DNA of 64,000 bases from JBFKQC01 sp041627895 (lineage in GTDB: Bacteria > Pseudomonadota > Alphaproteobacteria > Rhodobacterales > Rhodobacteraceae). Position 1 is the first letter of the stretch. Every line of letters begins with the position of its first letter. Location: contig JBFKQC010000010.1 in the NCBI GenBank assembly GCA_041627895.1, positions 1-64,000 of the forward strand, in the 5' to 3' direction. The notes under the pieces are model-generated. The model worked only from the letters and a program-made list of their open reading frames with translations. It made no database searches and was not told the DNA's origin. Shown here in pieces: positions 1 through 10,007 of the stretch. Made by a program: the position numbers and the translations under genes.

Positions 1-48
1 GGGACGCTGTCCCCCCGGACCCCCCTGGAGTATTTCCAGCCAGATGAA
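1..48 (+). repeat. Family-1 terminator-like repeat, copy A (cut by window edge)
   Basis: The window opens inside a hairpin (GGGAC-gct-GTCCC) followed by a C-run and the tail GGAGTATTT, then a GCCAGATGAA-type end. The same arrangement recurs at 4456-4508 (same strand) and, inverted, at 2142-2194, 33501-33547 and 37137-37192. The left arm is truncated by the window start. It probably lies just 3' of a gene outside the window and would act as a transcription terminator; that role is inferred from the hairpin and its placement. Confidence 0.75.
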
Positions 49-105
49 GAGGAGCGCGATGCGCCACGCGAGGCAGCGCAAGACCGGACCCGCGGCGGGG
101 CAGCC

Positions 106-1233
106 GTGAGCCTTTCCGAGGTCTTCGCCCCCTGGAACGAGCCGGACACCAGCCCGCTGATCCGGTTCGAGCGCGTCAGCAAGCGGTTCGGCGACTTCAC
201 CGCGATCGACGCTATCGACCTGGAAATCTACGAGCGCGAATTCTTCGCCCTGCTCGGTCCCTCGGGGTGCGGCAAGACCACGCTGATGCGGATGCTCGCG
301 GGGTTCGAGGACCCGAGCGAGGGGACGATCCGGCTCGACGGCCGCGACATGGCCGGGATTCCGCCGAACAAGCGCGCCACCAACATGATGTTCCAGTCCT
401 ACGCGCTGTTCCCGCACCTGACGGTGCGCGACAACGTCGCCTTCGGGCTGCGGCGCGAAGGCCAGCCGAAGGACCGGATCGAGGCGCGCGTGGACGCGAT
501 GCTGAAATTGGTGCAGCTCGAAAAGTTCGCCGGCCGCAAGCCGCACCAGATATCCGGCGGCCAGCGCCAGCGGGTCGCGCTGGCCCGGGCGCTCACCAAG
601 GCGCCGAAACTTTTGCTGCTGGACGAGCCCCTGGGCGCGCTCGACAAGAAGCTGCGCCAGGAAACCCAGTTCGAGCTGATGGAGATCCAGGAAAAGACCG
701 GCACCACCTTCGTCATCGTCACCCACGACCAGGAAGAGGCGATGACCGTTGCGAGCCGCGTCGCGGTGATGGATCACGGCCGCATCGTGCAGGTCGCCAC
801 GCCGGCGGCGATCTACGAGACGCCGAATTCCACCTATGTGGCCGATTTCATCGGCGACGTGAACATCATCGAGGGCGGCGCGGTGCCGGGCGATGGCCGG
901 ATCGAGATCGACTGGGCAGAGGGCGCGCCGCGGATCGCCGCCGCGACCGATCTTGCGCCCGCGAAGGGCGCCACGGTCTATCTGGCGATCCGGCCGGAAA
1001 AGATAGCGATCTCGGCCGACAAGCCCGAGCACCTGGCCAATCGCGTGCAGGGCAAGGTGCTGGACATCGCCTATCTCGGCAACATCTCGACCTATCACGT
1101 GGAACTGCCGGGCGGGCAGCTGATCAAGGCGCAGGCCGCCAACACCGACCGCACGCGGCGCCGCGACTTCACCTGGGAAGAGCCGGTCTGGCTCGGCTGG
1201 TCCGAGACCGCCGGCGTGGTGCTGGAGCGCTGA
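106..1233 (+). CDS. ABC transporter ATP-binding protein, PotA-like (polyamine type)
   Basis: Cytoplasmic ATPase of a polyamine-type importer. Walker A GPSGCGKT is at residues 51-58. The Q-loop region, signature ISGGQRQRVALARAL, Walker B LLLLDEPLGALD and H-loop VTHDQEEAM follow in order. The last ~100 residues form a TOBE-like domain typical of PotA/PotG/FbpC subunits. Start is GTG at 106. Two permease genes and a glutamine-synthetase-like gene follow at once, so one transcription unit is likely; the permease GTG is 3 bp after this stop. The periplasmic binding protein is not in the window and may lie to the left. Spermidine/putrescine is the likely substrate from gene order; other amines or opines are possible. 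Confidence 0.9.
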   Translation: MSLSEVFAPWNEPDTSPLIRFERVSKRFGDFTAIDAIDLEIYEREFFALLGPSGCGKTTLMRMLAGFEDPSEGTIRLDGRDMAGIPPNKRATNMMFQSYALFPHLTVRDNVAFGLRREGQPKDRIEARVDAMLKLVQLEKFAGRKPHQISGGQRQRVALARALTKAPKLLLLDEPLGALDKKLRQETQFELMEIQEKTGTTFVIVTHDQEEAMTVASRVAVMDHGRIVQVATPAAIYETPNSTYVADFIGDVNIIEGGAVPGDGRIEIDWAEGAPRIAAATDLAPAKGATVYLAIRPEKIAISADKPEHLANRVQGKVLDIAYLGNISTYHVELPGGQLIKAQAANTDRTRRRDFTWEEPVWLGWSETAGVVLER

Positions 1234-1236
1234 ACG

Positions 1237-2127
1237 GTGCGGCGCCTGGTCGTCATAGCCGTCCCGTATCTCTGGCTTCTGGCGCTATTCCTGGTCCCGT
1301 TCCTGATCGTCCTGAAAATCTCGCTTTCGGACACCGCGCTGATGCGCCCGCCCTACCTGCCGCAGCTCGACCTGTCGGCGGGCTGGGAGGGTGCGCGCGC
1401 CTTCCTCGCCGCGCTCGATATCGAGAACTTCGTGTTCCTGACCACCGACGACCTTTACTGGAAGGCGTATCTGTCGAGCCTCTGGATCGCCGTGACCTCG
1501 ACCGCGCTGACGCTGGTCGTCGGCTACCCGATCGCCTACGGCATGGCCCGGGCCGAAGAAAGCTGGCGCCCGACGCTCCTGATGCTGGTGATCCTGCCGT
1601 TCTGGACCTCGTTCCTGATCCGGGTCTATTCCTGGATGGGAATCCTGGCGCAGGAAGGCTATCTGAACCAGCTTCTGATCGGCCTTGGCCTGATTTCCGA
1701 GCCGCTGACGATCCTGAACACCCAGACGGCGGTCTATATCGGCATCGTCTATACCTACCTGCCGTTCATGGTGCTGCCGATCTACGCCACGCTGGAACGG
1801 ATGGACGCCTCGCTGCTGGAGGCGGCCGAGGACCTCGGCTGCTCGCGTGCAACGGCGTTCTGGCTCGTCACCCTGCCGCTGTCGCGCCCCGGGATCATCG
1901 CGGGCTGCTTCCTGGTCTTCATCCCCGTGATCGGCGAATTTGTGATCCCCTCGCTCTTGGGCGGCTCTGGCACGCTGATGATCGGCAAGGTGCTGTGGGA
2001 GGAGTTCTTCTCGAACCGCGACTGGCCGGTCGCCAGCGCCGTGGCGGTGATCCTGCTTCTGATCCTGATCGTGCCGATCATCCTTTTCCAGCGCAACGAA
2101 CAGCGCCAGCGCGAGCTCGACCAGTGA
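1237..2127 (+). CDS. ABC transporter permease, PotB-like
   Basis: Inner-membrane permease of about 296 residues with six predicted membrane segments. The N-terminal helix (residues 5-27) is typical of the PotB family. The cytoplasmic EAA loop reads EAAEDLGCSRATAFWLVTLP and docks on the ATPase. GTG start, with a GGAG about 9 nt upstream inside the end of the ATPase gene. It pairs with the second permease at 2270. A family-1 hairpin repeat separates the two permease genes, which is unusual inside an operon. Confidence 0.88.
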   Translation: MRRLVVIAVPYLWLLALFLVPFLIVLKISLSDTALMRPPYLPQLDLSAGWEGARAFLAALDIENFVFLTTDDLYWKAYLSSLWIAVTSTALTLVVGYPIAYGMARAEESWRPTLLMLVILPFWTSFLIRVYSWMGILAQEGYLNQLLIGLGLISEPLTILNTQTAVYIGIVYTYLPFMVLPIYATLERMDASLLEAAEDLGCSRATAFWLVTLPLSRPGIIAGCFLVFIPVIGEFVIPSLLGGSGTLMIGKVLWEEFFSNRDWPVASAVAVILLLILIVPIILFQRNEQRQRELDQ

Positions 2128-2141
2128 CCCCGCAAGGTTCC

Positions 2142-2194
2142 TTCATCTGGCCGGAAATACTCCGGGGGAGCGCGAGGGGGCAGCGCCCCCTCGC
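2142..2194 (-). repeat. Family-1 terminator-like repeat, copy B (between the two permease genes)
   Basis: Reads, on the minus strand, as a 10-bp G/C stem with a 3-nt loop (arms 2172-2181 and 2185-2194), then CTCCCCCGGAGTATTTCCGG and CCAGATGAA. Similarity to copy E (37137-37192) continues about 65 bp further, past a second small GCCGAAGGC hairpin, so the full element may be about 115 bp. Here it interrupts the potB-potC spacer, where it could reduce downstream expression (inference). Confidence 0.75.
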
Positions 2195-2269
2195 CCACCG
2201 CGACGCCGAAGGCGGCGCAAGACCGAAAGCGCGCGCCGAAGGCGCACAATTCGGCAGCGGGCGGCGGGC

Positions 2270-3085
2270 ATGAGACGGTTTTCCTGGTTCAACGCCACCT
2301 CGCTGACGCTCGGCTTCGCGTTCCTCTACCTGCCGATGATCATCCTGGTGGTCTATTCCTTCAACGGCGGCCGGCTGGTGACGGTCTGGGCCGGGTTCTC
2401 GACCAAATGGTACGGCGAACTGATGCGCAACGAGGCCTTCCTCGATGCCGCATGGGTGACGCTGCGGGTCGCGGTGATGTCCTCGACCATCGCCACGGTG
2501 CTGGGCACGATGGCGGCCTATGTGATGATCCGGGGCGGCCGGTTCATGGGCCGGACGCTGTTTTCCGGCATGATCTATGCGCCCCTGGTGATGCCCGAGG
2601 TGATCACCGGGCTGTCGCTGCTGCTCTTGTTCATCGGCATCGGGCTGGACCGCGGCATCCTGACCATCGTGCTGGCGCATACCACCTTTTCGATGTGCTA
2701 CGTCTCGGTCGTGGTCTCGTCGCGGCTCGTCACCTTCGACCGCTCGCTGGAAGAGGCGGCGCTCGATCTCGGCTGCACCCCGTTCGACGCCTTCCGCCTG
2801 GTGACGCTGCCGATCATCGCGCCCGCGGTGATCGCGGGCTGGCTCCTGGCCTTCACGCTGTCCCTGGACGACCTGGTGATCGCGTCCTTCACCTCGGGGC
2901 CCTCGGCGACCACGCTGCCGATCAAGATATTCTCCGCCGTCCGGCTCGGCGTCAGCCCCGAGATCAACGCGCTCTCGACGATCCTGATCGGGCTGGTGAC
3001 GGTCGGCGTCGTCACCGCCTCGCTGGTCACCAAGCGCGCGGCGGTCAGGCGCCGGCGCGACGAACAGGCGGCGTTCCAGACATGA
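2270..3085 (+). CDS. ABC transporter permease, PotC-like
   Basis: Second inner-membrane permease (271 aa, about six membrane segments). The EAA loop reads [20 protein letters not shown], close to that of PotC/YdcV proteins. The conserved [15 protein letters not shown] segment near residue 200 is characteristic of the PotC family. ATG start at 2270. Its TGA stop overlaps the ATG of the next gene (ATGA), which implies translational coupling to the glutamine-synthetase-like enzyme. Confidence 0.9.
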   Translation: MRRFSWFNATSLTLGFAFLYLPMIILVVYSFNGGRLVTVWAGFSTKWYGELMRNEAFLDAAWVTLRVAVMSSTIATVLGTMAAYVMIRGGRFMGRTLFSGMIYAPLVMPEVITGLSLLLLFIGIGLDRGILTIVLAHTTFSMCYVSVVVSSRLVTFDRSLEEAALDLGCTPFDAFRLVTLPIIAPAVIAGWLLAFTLSLDDLVIASFTSGPSATTLPIKIFSAVRLGVSPEINALSTILIGLVTVGVVTASLVTKRAAVRRRRDEQAAFQT

Positions 3086-4419
3086 CCGATTTCCTCGACG
3101 AGTTCGCCGCCTACGAGGCCGCCCACGGCACGCCGGAGCGCATCGAGCTGCTGCTCTGCGACATCAACGCGATCCTGCGCGGCAAGTGGCTGCCCGGGAC
3201 GGATGCGGCGAAGCTGGCCGAGGGCAAGGTGCGGCTGCCTATCTCGACCTATGCGCCGAATATCCTGGGCGAGGAACTTCCCGAGACCGGGCTTGGCGCG
3301 GTGATGGGCGATCCCGACGGGGTGATCCATCCCCTGCCCGGCACGCTGCGCCCGGTGCCCTGGCTCGAAGGCAACGTCGCGCAGGTGCAGGTCGAGATGA
3401 CCAACCCCGACCCGCACTACCAGGGGCTGTCGACCCGCGGCCATCTCGCGGCGATGCTCGGCCGCTACGCCGCACGCGGGCTCCGGCCGGTGCTGGCGAC
3501 CGAGCTGGAATTCTACATCCTGAGGCGCCGCAAGACGCCCTACGACCCGCCGGAACCGCCGCCATTCGCGCCCGAGGCGCAGAACTACGAGCTGAACGTG
3601 CTGGACCGGACCTCGGACATCCTGAACGAGATCCAAGAGGCCTGCCGCATCCAGAACCTGCCCACCGACTCGCTGATCGCCGAATACGGGCCCGGGCAGT
3701 ACGAGATCAACTTTCGCCATTCCGACGACGTGCTGGCGGCGGCCGACGATGCGATCCGGTTCCGGAGGCTGGTGCGCGGCGTGACGCGGAACCACCGCCT
3801 GAGCGCCACGTTCATGGCGAAACCCTATGCCGAGCATCCCGGCAACGGCATGCATGTCCATGTCAGCGTGGACGGGCCCGGGGGCAACGTCTTCGACGCG
3901 CCAAAGGGCATGGCCGAGCCGCTGCGCCAGGCGGTCGCCGGGGTGCTTGCGACGATGGCGGACGCACATGCGGTGTTTTCGCCGCATCTGAATTCCTACC
4001 GCCGCTTCGCGCCGGGCAGCTTCTCGCCGAACCGGCCGGACTGGGGCCGCGACCACCGCGGCGCCGCGGTACGCCTGCCCGAGACGACAGGCCCGGCGGC
4101 GCGGCTGGAACACCGGATCGCGGGCGCCGACGTGAACCCCTATCTGGCACTGACCGCGATCCTCGGCGGCATTCTGCATGGCTTCGACGCCAACCCGGCC
4201 CTGCCGCTGCCGCTCGACGATCCCGGCCACGCCCCCGCGCCGCCGCTCAGCCACGACTGGCACCTCTCGGTCGCCCGCTTCGCCGCCTCGGATTTCATCG
4301 AGGACATATTCGGCGCCCGGTTCCGCGACATCTACGCAACGCTGAAGCGCGACGAGATCGACAAGCTGATGTCGGTGATCACCCCGGTCGAGTACCGGAT
4401 GTATCTGGGGCGGATCTGA
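3082..4419 (+). CDS. Glutamine synthetase family protein (gamma-glutamylpolyamine synthetase-like)
   Basis: About 445 residues, the length of PuuA/GlnA3-type proteins. The start is set by the ATGA overlap with the permease stop; the frame stays open upstream, but only over the permease gene. Visible glutamine synthetase motifs include the metal/glutamate-binding [10 protein letters not shown], the ATP-side [10 protein letters not shown] and the C-terminal [14 protein letters not shown]. PuuA-type enzymes ligate glutamate to putrescine with ATP as the first step of polyamine catabolism. Linkage to a PotABC-like importer makes that role likely; the exact amine is not determined by sequence. Confidence 0.85.
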   Translation: MTDFLDEFAAYEAAHGTPERIELLLCDINAILRGKWLPGTDAAKLAEGKVRLPISTYAPNILGEELPETGLGAVMGDPDGVIHPLPGTLRPVPWLEGNVAQVQVEMTNPDPHYQGLSTRGHLAAMLGRYAARGLRPVLATELEFYILRRRKTPYDPPEPPPFAPEAQNYELNVLDRTSDILNEIQEACRIQNLPTDSLIAEYGPGQYEINFRHSDDVLAAADDAIRFRRLVRGVTRNHRLSATFMAKPYAEHPGNGMHVHVSVDGPGGNVFDAPKGMAEPLRQAVAGVLATMADAHAVFSPHLNSYRRFAPGSFSPNRPDWGRDHRGAAVRLPETTGPAARLEHRIAGADVNPYLALTAILGGILHGFDANPALPLPLDDPGHAPAPPLSHDWHLSVARFAASDFIEDIFGARFRDIYATLKRDEIDKLMSVITPVEYRMYLGRI

Positions 4420-4455
4420 GGGGAATTTCGCCGCGCCTTGCGGCGCGTCGACCTG

Positions 4456-4508
4456 CCGGGGGGACGCTGTCCCCCCGGACCCCCCTTGAGTATTTTTGGC
4501 CAGATGAA
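4456..4508 (+). terminator. Family-1 repeat, copy C: strong hairpin plus T-rich tail
   Basis: A perfect 10-bp stem CCGGGGGGAC (4456-4465), loop GCT, then GTCCCCCCGG (4469-4478). It is followed by ACCCCCCTTGAGTATTTTTG and GCCAGATGAA. It starts 36 nt after the stop of the glutamine-synthetase-like gene and ends well before surE. The stem plus T5 resembles an intrinsic terminator. A second small hairpin CGCCGCGCCTTGCGGCG lies at 4430-4446. The same element occurs five times in this window. Confidence 0.75.
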
Positions 4509-4604
4509 TCCCGGACCGGTTTGTCCCTGTGTCGCGGCGTGCGCGCCTTGTCGCCGGACGGGGGCTTGCGTAAAGGAAGGAAACGCCACCAAGGGGCCCC
4601 CGGC

Positions 4605-5387
4605 ATGCGCATCCTGATCACCAACGACGACGGCATCAACGCGCCGGGGCTGAAGGTGCTTCAGGCGATCGCCGAACAGGTCGCGGGACCGAAAGGCGAG
4701 GTCTGGACCGTGGCGCCCGCCTTCGAGCAGTCCGGCGTCGGGCACTGCATCAGCTACACCCATCCGACGATGATCATGGAGCTTGGCCCGCGCCGCTTCG
4801 CCGCCGAGGGCTCGCCCGCCGACTGCGTGCTGGCCGGGATCGGCGACGTGATGCCGGCGCGCCCCGACCTGGTGCTCTCGGGCGTCAACCGCGGCAACAA
4901 CGCCGCCGAGAACACGCTGTATTCCGGCACCATCGGCGGCGCGATGGAGGCCTCGCTTCAGGGGCTGCGGGCAATCGCGCTCAGCCAGTTCTACGGCCCC
5001 GACAATTTCCAGCTCGACGACCCGTTCGAGGCCGCCGCCGCCCACGGCGCGCGCGTCGTGCGCGACCTGGTCGGCGCCGGGCAATGGGGCGGCGACGAAT
5101 ACGGCATCTTCTACAACGTCAACTTTCCGCCGGTGCCGGCGGCCGGTGTCAGGGGCACCCGCGTCGTCGCCCAGGGCTACCGCACCGACACCTTCTTCGG
5201 GGTCGAGCCGGATACCTCGCCCTCGGGGCGCAAGTTCCTGTGGATCAAGGGCGGGCCGCAGCACGTGCCGACCGCGCCCGGAACGGATGTGCACGCCAAC
5301 CTCGAAGGCTATGTCTCGGTCACGCCGATGCGCTGCGATTTGACGGCGCATGACGTGCTGGACGATCTGCGCGGGCGGCTGGAGTGA
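4605..5387 (+). CDS. surE: 5'/3'-nucleotidase SurE
   Basis: Start chosen at [19 protein letters not shown] because SurE proteins begin with this metal-binding motif (Asp-Asp at residues 8-9); the frame is open further upstream without homology. The conserved GTPADC-like EGSPADCVL and [20 protein letters not shown] blocks are all present. At 260 aa it is the normal family length. SurE is a metal-dependent phosphatase for 5'- and 3'-nucleoside monophosphates and is usually cytosolic. The surE-pcm-LysM/M23 order seen here is conserved across many proteobacteria. Confidence 0.95.
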   Translation: MRILITNDDGINAPGLKVLQAIAEQVAGPKGEVWTVAPAFEQSGVGHCISYTHPTMIMELGPRRFAAEGSPADCVLAGIGDVMPARPDLVLSGVNRGNNAAENTLYSGTIGGAMEASLQGLRAIALSQFYGPDNFQLDDPFEAAAAHGARVVRDLVGAGQWGGDEYGIFYNVNFPPVPAAGVRGTRVVAQGYRTDTFFGVEPDTSPSGRKFLWIKGGPQHVPTAPGTDVHANLEGYVSVTPMRCDLTAHDVLDDLRGRLE

Positions 5388-5394
5388 CTCCGCG

Positions 5395-6033
5395 ATGATG
5401 GATGCCGAGCGCAAGATGCAGTTCCTCTTCGCGCTGCGCTCGAAGGGCGTCACCGACAGCCGCACGCTGGAAGCGATGGAGAAGATCGACCGCGGCGCCT
5501 TCCTGCGCGGGCTGTTCGCCGAACGCGCCTACGAGGACATGCCGCTGCCGATCCCCTGCGGCCAGACCATCAGCCAGCCTTCGGTCGTCGGCCTGATGAC
5601 CCAGGCGCTGGACGTCCGGCCGCGCGACAAGGTGCTCGAGGTCGGCACCGGCTCGGGCTATCAGGCGGCGGTGCTCAGCCTGCTGGCACGCCGGGTCTAT
5701 ACCGTCGACCGGCATCGCCGGCTGGTGCGCGAGGCGCGCGAGGTCTTCGAGGCGCTGGGGCTGACCAATATCACCGCGATCGCCGCCGACGGCAGCTTTG
5801 GCCTGCCCGACCAGGCGCCGTTCGACCGCATCCTGGTGACGGCGGCGGCCGAGGACCCGCCCGGCCCGCTCTTGGCGCAGCTTCGCGTTGGCGGTATCAT
5901 GGTGGTGCCGGTGGGGCAGTCGGATGCCGTGCAGAGCCTGATCAAGGTGACGCGCGGCGAGACGGGCTTTGACTATCAAGAGCTTCGCCCGGTGCGCTTC
6001 GTGCCCCTCGTCGAGGGGGTGGGACAGGATTGA
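5395..6033 (+). CDS. pcm: Protein-L-isoaspartate O-methyltransferase
   Basis: 212-residue SAM-dependent methyltransferase that repairs isoaspartyl damage in proteins. The SAM-binding motif [19 protein letters not shown] (about residues 82-100) and the upstream [20 protein letters not shown] are hallmarks of the family. Start ATG at 5395 (a second ATG follows directly), with GGAG about 10 nt upstream inside the surE end. It begins 7 bp after the surE stop, so the two are probably co-transcribed. Confidence 0.94.
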   Translation: MMDAERKMQFLFALRSKGVTDSRTLEAMEKIDRGAFLRGLFAERAYEDMPLPIPCGQTISQPSVVGLMTQALDVRPRDKVLEVGTGSGYQAAVLSLLARRVYTVDRHRRLVREAREVFEALGLTNITAIAADGSFGLPDQAPFDRILVTAAAEDPPGPLLAQLRVGGIMVVPVGQSDAVQSLIKVTRGETGFDYQELRPVRFVPLVEGVGQD

Positions 6034-6098
6034 CGGCCCCGCCGGGGGGGCCGGGCGACAAGGCGCGGGGGACACGCGCCGGAGTGTGAGGACGAGCG

Positions 6099-7280
6099 AT
6101 GGCAGAATTCCGCCGATTCCAATTCCGCGGCCTGGCGCTTTGTGCCGGGCTTCTGGCGCTGAGCGGCTGCGCCGACGGGCTCGATTTCGACCTGCGCGAC
6201 GCGGCGGGCGGCTTTGACACCACCGCCGCCACGCGGCAGCCGACCGAGCCGCGCCCGCAGCCGGACAATCGCGGCGTGATCAGCTATCCGAATTTCCAGG
6301 TCGCGGTGGCGCGCAACGGCGACACCATCGCGGACGTCGCCGCCAGGATCGGCGCCGATCCAGGGCAGCTGGCGCTTTACAACGGCATCGACGTGGCCGC
6401 GCCGCTGCGCGCCGGCGAGGTGGTGGCGCTGCCGCGGCGCGTGGCAGAGCCCTCGCCCGCCACCGGCGCGCAGGGCTACGGCCCGATCCGGCCGGCCGAG
6501 AACATCGACATCACCACGCTGGCCGGCGACGCGCTGGACCGCGCCGATGCCGCGCGCGGGCCGGCCCAGGCCCGGCCCGCCCCGGCGCAGACCGGGCGCG
6601 AGCCGGTGCAGCACAAGGTGTCGCGCGGCGAGACCGCGTATTCCATCGCCCGGCTCTACGACGTTTCGGTGCGCTCGCTGGCCGACTGGAACGGGCTCGG
6701 GCCGAACCTGACGGTGCGCGAGGGGCAATACCTGCTGATCCCGGTGGCGAAGGCCTCGGCGCCGGTGCGCACCGCCGAGCTTGACGTCTCGTCGCCCGGC
6801 CAGGGCAGCGTCGCGCCCGAGCCGCCCAGCGCCTCGACGCCACTGCCCGACGAAGAGCCCGAGCGCGTCGCCGCCGCGCCGCTGCCGACCTCGCCAGATC
6901 TGGCCGGGGACCGCACCGCCGCCTCGGGCACGCCGCGGCTGATGATGCCGGTCCAGGGCAAGATCATCCGCGGCTACGAGAAGGGCCGCACCGACGGCAT
7001 CGACATCGCGGCCGACGCCGGCACCCCGGTGCGCGCCGCCGAGGCCGGCACCGTTGCCGCGATCACCCGCGACACCGACCAGGTGCCGATCCTGGTGCTG
7101 CGCCATGCCGACAACCTGCTGACGGTTTATGCCAACATCGACGGCATCAAGTTCGAGAAGGGCGCCAAGGTCGCGCGTGGCCAGACCATCGCCGTGGTGC
7201 GCGGCTCGTCGCCGAGCTTCCTGCATTTCGAGGTCCGCCAGGGCTTCGACAGCGTCGACCCGGTGCCCTACGTGAACTGA
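6099..7280 (+). CDS. LysM/M23-family peptidoglycan-binding lipoprotein (NlpD-like)
   Basis: A 393-aa envelope protein. The N-terminus has a charged stretch, a hydrophobic core and lipobox LSGC (Cys about residue 24), so it is likely a lipoprotein. Two LysM-type segments follow: one near residues 66-110 (weak) and one starting VQHKVSRGETAYSIARLYDV. A Pro/Ala-rich linker leads to a C-terminal M23 (LytM) domain from about residue 285. That domain keeps DGIDIAADAGTPVRAAEAG, but the metal-binding HxH is replaced around LHFEV. Like NlpD/EnvC it may activate amidases rather than cut peptidoglycan. Third gene of the surE-pcm group. Confidence 0.88.
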   Translation: MAEFRRFQFRGLALCAGLLALSGCADGLDFDLRDAAGGFDTTAATRQPTEPRPQPDNRGVISYPNFQVAVARNGDTIADVAARIGADPGQLALYNGIDVAAPLRAGEVVALPRRVAEPSPATGAQGYGPIRPAENIDITTLAGDALDRADAARGPAQARPAPAQTGREPVQHKVSRGETAYSIARLYDVSVRSLADWNGLGPNLTVREGQYLLIPVAKASAPVRTAELDVSSPGQGSVAPEPPSASTPLPDEEPERVAAAPLPTSPDLAGDRTAASGTPRLMMPVQGKIIRGYEKGRTDGIDIAADAGTPVRAAEAGTVAAITRDTDQVPILVLRHADNLLTVYANIDGIKFEKGAKVARGQTIAVVRGSSPSFLHFEVRQGFDSVDPVPYVN

Positions 7281-7760
7281 CGCCGTGCCGCCCGGGCGCG
7301 GCGACGATCGCCTCGGGCCTGTCGGGGATATGGCCCGGCCGGGTTTGCCAGGCGGTTTGACAATCCGCGTTGTCGCCGGTTCGGAACCGATGACACGTCT
7401 TCGCCCGGATTGTGTCGCCATCCGGGGAAATCCCGCCGCAATCGCCGGCGGTCATCGCGCATCCGCGGACAATTCATCGCGAAATGACCGCATTGTCGCC
7501 AAGGCGCCGACCGGATTTCGGGCGACCCCTGTGCAAACCGAAGACAGGGGGCCGGGATGGCGACAGTGGCGACACTCAGGATCGCGCCGAAACGCAGCAT
7601 CGCAGCGGCAGGCGCGCCGCCGCGCCGGCGGCTGGTGATCTGGATGAACCGGGACTGGCCGGTTTCGCTGACCTGCGAACTTGGCGTCCCGGCGCGCGCA
7701 ACCTGACGATCGCGGCCCCAAGGCACCGCGCTTCGCCGGAAATCCCGCCGCGGGCGCGCC
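7281..7760. other. 480-bp intergenic region between convergent genes
   Basis: No well-supported long gene. It has a small inverted repeat GACAA-tccgcg-TTGTC near 7362, three TTG(TG)TCGCC motifs (7370-7510), and a 14-nt direct repeat GGAAATCCCGCCGC at 7427-7440 and 7738-7751. One short reading frame (7557-7706) has a G-rich Shine-Dalgarno-like stretch. Overlapping frames on both strands are open only because of the high G+C. Confidence 0.5.
7557..7706 (+). CDS. Possible 49-aa small basic protein
   Basis: ATG at 7557 lies 6-8 nt after an AGGGGG stretch. The frame ends in TGA at 7704-7706. The product would begin MATVATLRIAPKRSIAAAG and contain a Trp-rich middle, RLVIWMNRDWPVSL. It is basic and has no recognised domain. 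It sits in the convergent gap between the M23 lipoprotein and the DUF815 ATPase. Support is only the ribosome-site spacing and non-repetitive composition, so this may be chance. Confidence 0.22.
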   Translation: MATVATLRIAPKRSIAAAGAPPRRRLVIWMNRDWPVSLTCELGVPARAT

Positions 7761-8603
7761 TCAGAACCGCACGCCGCGCCGCCCCGCCAGATCGGTGAAA
7801 TACTGCCACGCCACCCGGCCCGAGCGCGCCCCGCGCGTGGCCTGCCACTCGATCGCCTCGGCGCGCAGCGTGGCCGCGTCGATCTCGACCCCGTAGGCGT
7901 CGCAATAGCCGCGGATCATCGCCAGGTATTCGTCCTGCGAACAGGGATGGAACCCGAGCCACAGCCCAAACCGGTCGGAAAGCGAAACCTTTTCCTCGGT
8001 CGCCTCCGAGGGCGAGATCGCGCTGGAACGCTCGTTCTCGATCATGTCGCGCGGCATCAGGTGGCGGCGGTTCGAGGTGGCGTAGAACACCACGTTCTCG
8101 GGCCGCCCTTCGATGCCGCCGTCCAGCACCGCCTTGAGCGACTTGTAATGCTGGTCGTCGTGGGAAAACGACAGGTCGTCGCAAAACAGCACGAAACGTG
8201 CCTCTGCGGCGGCCCCGAGCAGGTTCAGCAGCCGCCCGATCGAGGGCAGATCCTCGCGCTGGACCTCGACGATCTTCAACGCCTGTCCCCGGCGCAGCAC
8301 CTCGGCATGCACCGCCTTGACCAGCGACGACTTGCCCATCCCCCGAGCGCCCCACAGCAGCGCGTTGTTGGCCGGCAGGCCGCGCGCGAATTGCAGCGTG
8401 TTGGCCAGCAGCGTGTCGCGCGCCCGGTCGATGCCGACCAGCAGCGGCAGGTCGACGCGGTTGACCTTGTCCACCGACGTCAGACGGTCCGGGTCCACAT
8501 GCCAGACGAAGGCCTCGGCGCCGTCGAAATCGGGCACCGCCCCGGGCGCGGGCGCGATCCGTTCCAGCGCCTCGGCGATGCGCCTCAGCGCATCGTCGCT
8601 CAC
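7761..8603 (-). CDS. DUF815-family AAA ATPase
   Basis: 280-residue ATP-binding protein. Walker [18 protein letters not shown] is near residue 96, and the Walker B-like [15 protein letters not shown] near 138. These proteins belong to the DUF815 family of AAA-type ATPases; the physiological role is not established. GTG start overlaps the tatC stop (GTGA), so it is translated with tatC. Placement after tatA-tatB-tatC recurs in Rhodobacterales, but a role in Tat transport is only inferred from position. Confidence 0.85.
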   Translation of the reverse strand: MSDDALRRIAEALERIAPAPGAVPDFDGAEAFVWHVDPDRLTSVDKVNRVDLPLLVGIDRARDTLLANTLQFARGLPANNALLWGARGMGKSSLVKAVHAEVLRRGQALKIVEVQREDLPSIGRLLNLLGAAAEARFVLFCDDLSFSHDDQHYKSLKAVLDGGIEGRPENVVFYATSNRRHLMPRDMIENERSSAISPSEATEEKVSLSDRFGLWLGFHPCSQDEYLAMIRGYCDAYGVEIDAATLRAEAIEWQATRGARSGRVAWQYFTDLAGRRGVRF

Positions 8604-9496
8604 GCCTTGCTCTCCCCGGCCTCGTCGCCGTCGTCCTCGTCGAACTCGGCATACATGTCATCGAGGCTTTCGTCCTCGCCGAGGATGCCCTCTTCGCGCA
8701 GCCGCTGGTCGCGCTTCTTCTCGACCCGCTTCACAAGCTGGATCGAGATTTCATAAAGCCCGTAGACCACGACGAACAGGATCACCTGGGTGATCACGTC
8801 GGGCGGCGTCACCAGCGCGGCCAGCACCAGGATGCCCACGACCGCGTACTTGCGCACCGCCGCCAGCCCGTGCGAGCTGACCAGCCCCGCCTTGCCCATC
8901 AGCGTCAGCAGAACCGGAAGCTGAAAGCAAAGCCCGAAGGCCACGATGAACTTGATCGTCAGGCTCAGGTATTCCTGCGCCGAGCCCTGAAAGGCGATGC
9001 CGGCGGTGGTGTTTTCCAACTCGCCCTCGCCCGCGAGCGTGCCCTCCTGCTGGAAGCCGAGGAAGAAGTCGAAGGCCAGCGGCGTGACCACGTAGAACGC
9101 GAAGGCCGCGCCCAGGAAGAACATGAAGGGCGAGGCGACCAGGAACGGCAGAAAGGCGTTCTTTTCGGTCCGATAGAGCCCCGGCGCCACGAAACGCCAC
9201 ATCTGAAAGCTGATGTAGGGAAACGCCAGAACCAGCCCGCCCAGCAGCGAGATCGAGATCGCGACGAAAAAGCCCTCCTGCAATTTTATCAGGATAAGGC
9301 CGCAGTCATCGCCCATCGCGCCGCGCGCGTCGCAAAGCGGCTGGGTCAGGAAGTTGAAGATCGGGTTCCAGACGGTGAAGCAGATCACCATGCCGACGAT
9401 GAACGCCATGACCGAGCGGATCAGCCGGGTGCGCAGTTCGGCCAGATGCTCGATCAGCGGGGCGGCGGTGTCGTCGATCTCGTCGCGCTCGCTCAT
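8600..9496 (-). CDS. tatC: Sec-independent protein translocase TatC
   Basis: Six-helix inner-membrane core of the twin-arginine translocase, the receptor for RR signal peptides. It contains the early [17 protein letters not shown], the conserved FxxEGFF-like [10 protein letters not shown], and the [20 protein letters not shown] block. 298 aa, with a charged acidic C-terminal tail longer than in E. coli TatC. ATG overlaps the tatB stop (ATGA). A local substrate candidate is the multicopper oxidase at 56322-58025, which has an SRRTLL motif. Confidence 0.96.
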   Translation of the reverse strand: MSERDEIDDTAAPLIEHLAELRTRLIRSVMAFIVGMVICFTVWNPIFNFLTQPLCDARGAMGDDCGLILIKLQEGFFVAISISLLGGLVLAFPYISFQMWRFVAPGLYRTEKNAFLPFLVASPFMFFLGAAFAFYVVTPLAFDFFLGFQQEGTLAGEGELENTTAGIAFQGSAQEYLSLTIKFIVAFGLCFQLPVLLTLMGKAGLVSSHGLAAVRKYAVVGILVLAALVTPPDVITQVILFVVVYGLYEISIQLVKRVEKKRDQRLREEGILGEDESLDDMYAEFDEDDGDEAGESKA

Positions 9497-9978
9497 GCCG
9501 GCTTATCCGGGGTCTCGTCGGGCGCGGCCGCGGGGTCAGCCGGCGCCTCTGCCGTTTTCGCCGCCTCGGCCTCTGCCGCGCGCTTCGCCGCGGCCTTCTC
9601 GGCCGAATACTCGCGGATCTTGCGCGCCGCGTCGGCGCGTTCCTCGGTCAGCTTCTGCGTCTCGGGACCGCGCGGCCGATCCGACGGCTTGGCGGCCTTG
9701 CCGGGCTGCCATTTCTCGAACCTGTCGGCGGCCTCGTTCAGCTTGTCGAGGCCCATCTTCTTCGGGTTCGCCGCCGATTGCAGCGTGTTGGTGATGTCCT
9801 TGACGCCGGCCTCGTCGGCGGCCTCGTTCATCGCGCGGGAAAACTCGCGCGCCATGTTGCGCATCTTGCCGGTAAACCGGCCGAGCGTGCGGAACATGCC
9901 GGGCAGGTCCTTGGGCCCCACCACGATCAGCGCGACGATGCCGATCACCAGAAGCTCGGTCCAGCCGATGTCGAACAT
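9493..9978 (-). CDS. tatB: Sec-independent protein translocase TatB
   Basis: 161-aa single-span membrane protein. An N-terminal helix [20 protein letters not shown] is followed by the hinge [20 protein letters not shown], diagnostic for TatB. A long charged, Ala/Glu/Lys-rich cytoplasmic region ends in an Ala/Pro-rich tail. TatB forms the substrate receptor complex with TatC. It lies between tatA (29-bp gap) and tatC (overlap). Confidence 0.95.
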   Translation of the reverse strand: MFDIGWTELLVIGIVALIVVGPKDLPGMFRTLGRFTGKMRNMAREFSRAMNEAADEAGVKDITNTLQSAANPKKMGLDKLNEAADRFEKWQPGKAAKPSDRPRGPETQKLTEERADAARKIREYSAEKAAAKRAAEAEAAKTAEAPADPAAAPDETPDKPA

Positions 9979-10007
9979 GGGCGTCCCCCGCGGTCAGGAT
10001 CAGGGCC

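Noticed and set aside
2698..4263. Long minus-strand open frame over potC and the glutamine-synthetase-like gene
   Set aside because: Composition is typical of a shadow frame and the plus-strand genes carry clear family motifs.
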